A stretch of DNA of 18,365 bases, taken from assembly GCA_030445745.1 (NCBI GenBank), contig JASUTE010000027.1:1-18365 (forward strand), in the 5' to 3' direction. Both the position numbers and the translations under genes were made by a program. A model generated the notes under the pieces. That model worked only from the letters and a program-made list of their open reading frames with translations, was not told the DNA's origin and did no database searches. The DNA comes from Candidatus Cloacimonadota bacterium (GTDB taxonomy: Bacteria > Cloacimonadota > Cloacimonadia > Cloacimonadales > TCS61). Shown here in pieces: positions 16,486 to 18,365 of the stretch; positions within the stretch are counted from its first letter, which is position 1, and each line of letters starts with the position of its first letter.

Positions 16486-16560
16486 TACTCAACGAAAAAA
16501 GATGATTTGGCGCGAGGCTAGGAATATCTAACACAAGAATATTCATGCTTAGCGAATTAC

Positions 16561-17784
16561 CTAATAGGCTGTCCTAAACTTTCTAAAGCGGGGTATGATT
16601 CCTGTTTCTACAATCTCCTGATTCCATTTTTGAAACAAGTTATCAGCAGGAATGAGTTCCATAATTTCAGAAAAATGCTCTAAAATGGTTTTCCCGACAT
16701 ATTGTGCTTGAATCCCTTTTTGAATGATTTCCAATTTTGCCTGCTGAATCTCCTGCAATCCGATATTTTCCAGTAAATGATGCACTTTTTGGAATATAGA
16801 AGCATTGTAAAAGATAATATAAACCAATTCTATGAAGGCAAAATTAAGCGGATATGGCAGCGAATCCGTCATACGAAGCTCAAGATATTTTCGCGCCCGC
16901 ACATCCGGGAAACACATGGAAAAAACATGATTCAGTTGCGCTTCAATATCACCATTCAAATCAAAGACATCCTTAAATGGCCTCTGTGAGGATACAATAT
17001 TATTTTTCTTATCGGTAATGAGAATAGGAACTAAATTCAGGATATATTCAGCGTATTTTTCATATCCAAAATCGACAGCGAAAATCTGCGGAATAATCCC
17101 GCAACGCTGTTCATCACAATGGTTCCAAATCAAGGTTCGCAAACAAAAGTCCTGATATTCTTCACCTTCAAATACGTTGCTGTTATCATAAATGGCACTA
17201 AAGATAGGAGTTAAACGAGATGCCAAACGCATTTTTTGCACAAAATCCTCTTCCTTGGAATAATCTACCGCAACTTGTATAGATGCAGTTCCTTTCATCA
17301 TATTATGAGCATATTTACCGGTTTTGCAAAAATAATCATACATAAATCGATACCGCTTTTTAGGCAGCATTTCAATTTCAGAAATTGTACTTTTGGGAAG
17401 ATAACCCGATGAATAAAGCATTTGATTACGTGACTGTAAAATGGGAGTTAACTGCTCAATAAAATCTAAAAAGACCTTTTGCAAAGTAGCAATATTCGTT
17501 TGAGGGTATAAACTGATTTCCCATTGCGCTCCCGGTTCCAAACTGATAGCTAATTTTTCATTTTGAATACCAATTACATGTTCTGCTTCTAGAATCGGCT
17601 GAAATCCATAGTTCAGCAGCTCTTTTAGAATAAGTTCAATCCCGTTTTTGAAAGGAAGACTTTTCTTTGTAGCTTTATCGACAATGAAATATTCCAATTC
17701 TGCTCCGTGCAGAAAGTGATGTTCCGGAGTTTCACCTTTCTGCATATATGCTTTGATAGCTGCTATCTGTTTTTTATTTTCCAT
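16561..17784 (-). CDS. Glutamate-cysteine ligase-like protein (GCS2 family)
   Basis: A 407-aa enzyme of the carboxylate-amine ligase superfamily, predicted to form a gamma-glutamyl bond, normally Glu + Cys + ATP to gamma-glutamylcysteine, in the cytoplasm. Motifs in order: FLHGAELEYFIVD (24-36, metal-binding acids), LAISLEPGAQWEISLYPQ (78-95), KRYRFMYDYFCKTGKYAHNM (143-162), MMKGTASIQVAVDYS (162-176), IFSAIYDNSN (194-203) and EQRCGIIP (225-232). This pattern is that of plant/alphaproteobacterial-type GCS2 and EgtA-like enzymes. The ATG has AAGGA about nine bases upstream. The next gene on the strand is an ATP-grasp ligase, so the two may act in sequence as a GshA-like and GshB-like pair. The acceptor amino acid cannot be read from sequence. 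Confidence 0.82.
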   Translation of the reverse strand: MENKKQIAAIKAYMQKGETPEHHFLHGAELEYFIVDKATKKSLPFKNGIELILKELLNYGFQPILEAEHVIGIQNEKLAISLEPGAQWEISLYPQTNIATLQKVFLDFIEQLTPILQSRNQMLYSSGYLPKSTISEIEMLPKKRYRFMYDYFCKTGKYAHNMMKGTASIQVAVDYSKEEDFVQKMRLASRLTPIFSAIYDNSNVFEGEEYQDFCLRTLIWNHCDEQRCGIIPQIFAVDFGYEKYAEYILNLVPILITDKKNNIVSSQRPFKDVFDLNGDIEAQLNHVFSMCFPDVRARKYLELRMTDSLPYPLNFAFIELVYIIFYNASIFQKVHHLLENIGLQEIQQAKLEIIQKGIQAQYVGKTILEHFSEIMELIPADNLFQKWNQEIVETGIIPRFRKFRTAY

Positions 17785-17808
17785 TACCTATTCCTTTGAT
17801 ATTATAAA

Positions 17809-17837
17809 ATATAATCATTGTAAATCTTTATTGTCAC
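17809..17837 (-). promoter_or_regulatory. Candidate promoter of the ligase pair
   Basis: On the minus strand GTGACA (17832-17837) and TTATAT (17809-17814) are separated by 17 bases, each a partial match to the vegetative consensus. They lie 25-50 bases before the ATG at 17784. The AT-rich background makes chance matches likely. Confidence 0.35.
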
Positions 17838-18159
17838 ATAATAATGATAAAACCACGCATCTCCCCCGTTTTTATAAATTGATAAGGTTTTGTTCCAATT
17901 GTTGATTTTTAACCTTGTATTTTTTATATTTTCCAGCATAATTGGTTTTTATTTCTTATAGTAAATAAAAGTCAAGTCCATTTTTATTAACAGTGTAAAA
18001 AAATGTGTAACCCTATTTCGCTACCTTTCTATATCAATATCAAGGGTTATTACCTCGCTATCATGGTGGGTTAATGATTAAAGGAGCATACAACCGTATT
18101 CTGTCATATAATTCTGCTTATGGTAGATTTGTGTGAACTGTATACCCTCTGTGCCAAGA
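17838..18159. other. Intergenic region upstream of the ligase pair
   Basis: AT-rich DNA between the ligase operon promoter and the IS end. I see no gene, RNA or clear repeat in it. A second weak -35-like TTGACT occurs on the minus strand at 17970-17975 without a good -10. Confidence 0.4.
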
Positions 18160-18365
18160 TGACACTGGACACTTCTAAAATAGTGTTGAAAAGAAGGTAA
18201 AAAATGGAGAAAAAGCAGCAACGATTAATTGAATTTAGCGAATTGGAAGGGGACCGTAGGAAGACTGGAGATTCTGAATATTATGAACTCTGATATTTAC
18301 CTGGATCAGACGCCATATGAGATTTATGCATCTCAGCTTGATGAAGGTAATTATCTTTGCTCCAT
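18160..18365 (+). mobile_element. Left part of an IS3-family element, cut by window end
   Basis: TGACACTGGACACTTCTAAA at 18160 looks like an IS3-family terminal repeat starting with TG, 44 bases before the first ATG (18204). The coding part then shows IS3 transposase sequence. The other end lies outside the window, so size and completeness cannot be judged. Confidence 0.6.
18204..18365 (+). pseudogene. IS3-family transposase, frameshifted and partial
   Basis: An ATG at 18204 with AAGGT upstream opens MEKKQQRLIEFSELEGDRRK and stops at 18291. A second frame, open from 18229 to the window end, encodes NWKGTVGRLEILNIMNSDIY then LDQTPYEIYASQLDEGNYLC-S. The latter matches the N-terminal part of IS3 OrfB integrases (xxP.xVYAxLLDEGxYLCSxxTMYRIL). 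A normal IS3 element has a ~100-aa OrfA with a helix-turn-helix before this point; only about 25-60 bases are available here, so OrfA is missing and the frame is shifted. The downstream DDE core is beyond the window. Confidence 0.7.

Overview
The window is AT-rich bacterial DNA. The best guess is a non-Bacteroidetes member of the Fibrobacteres-Chlorobi-Bacteroidetes group, most likely a Cloacimonadota-like organism. Two very large secreted proteins end in the NYPNPFNP...GVYFYKL...KMLLMK type of C-terminal type IX secretion (T9SS) sorting domain. A standalone heptose-phosphate kinase implies an LPS-bearing outer membrane, and dispersed palindromic repeats carry the GTCATTGCGA/GAAGCAATCT core. 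The lineage is inferred from protein style only; there is no rRNA or other marker here.

Layout. 1-300: REP-like palindromes. 308-1270 (-): HldA/RfaE1 kinase. 1271-2069: gene-free AT-rich DNA with an intrinsic terminator and three 37-bp tandem units that copy the 3' end of the next gene. 2070-4670 (-): an 866-aa T9SS-type surface protein. It diverges from a two-gene + strand operon: 4982-6361 encodes a winged-helix protein fused to an M29 aminopeptidase-like domain that seems to have lost most metal ligands, and 6358-9624 encodes a 1088-aa T9SS-type surface protein. The two overlap by ATGA and end in a strong terminator. The ~310-bp divergent intergenic region holds two hairpins and a perfect 12-bp direct repeat.

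9680-14880 looks like an accessory or decaying zone. It holds a candidate structured RNA, a ~300-bp repeat present twice (upstream of vapBC and upstream of an alpha-amylase), a vapBC toxin-antitoxin pair, an IS remnant, a small lipoprotein, an intact cytoplasmic GH13 alpha-amylase, and then remnants of an amidohydrolase and of a glutamate synthase.

15066-17784 (-): a glutamate-cysteine ligase-like gene followed by a glutathionylspermidine-synthase-like ATP-grasp ligase. The pair could make a gamma-glutamyl peptide or thiol in two ATP-dependent steps. The window ends inside the left part of a damaged IS3-family element (18160-18365).

The most interesting systems are the HTH/degenerate-M29 regulator coupled to a giant surface protein, the GCS2 plus ATP-grasp pair, and the repeat plus structured-RNA module around vapBC.
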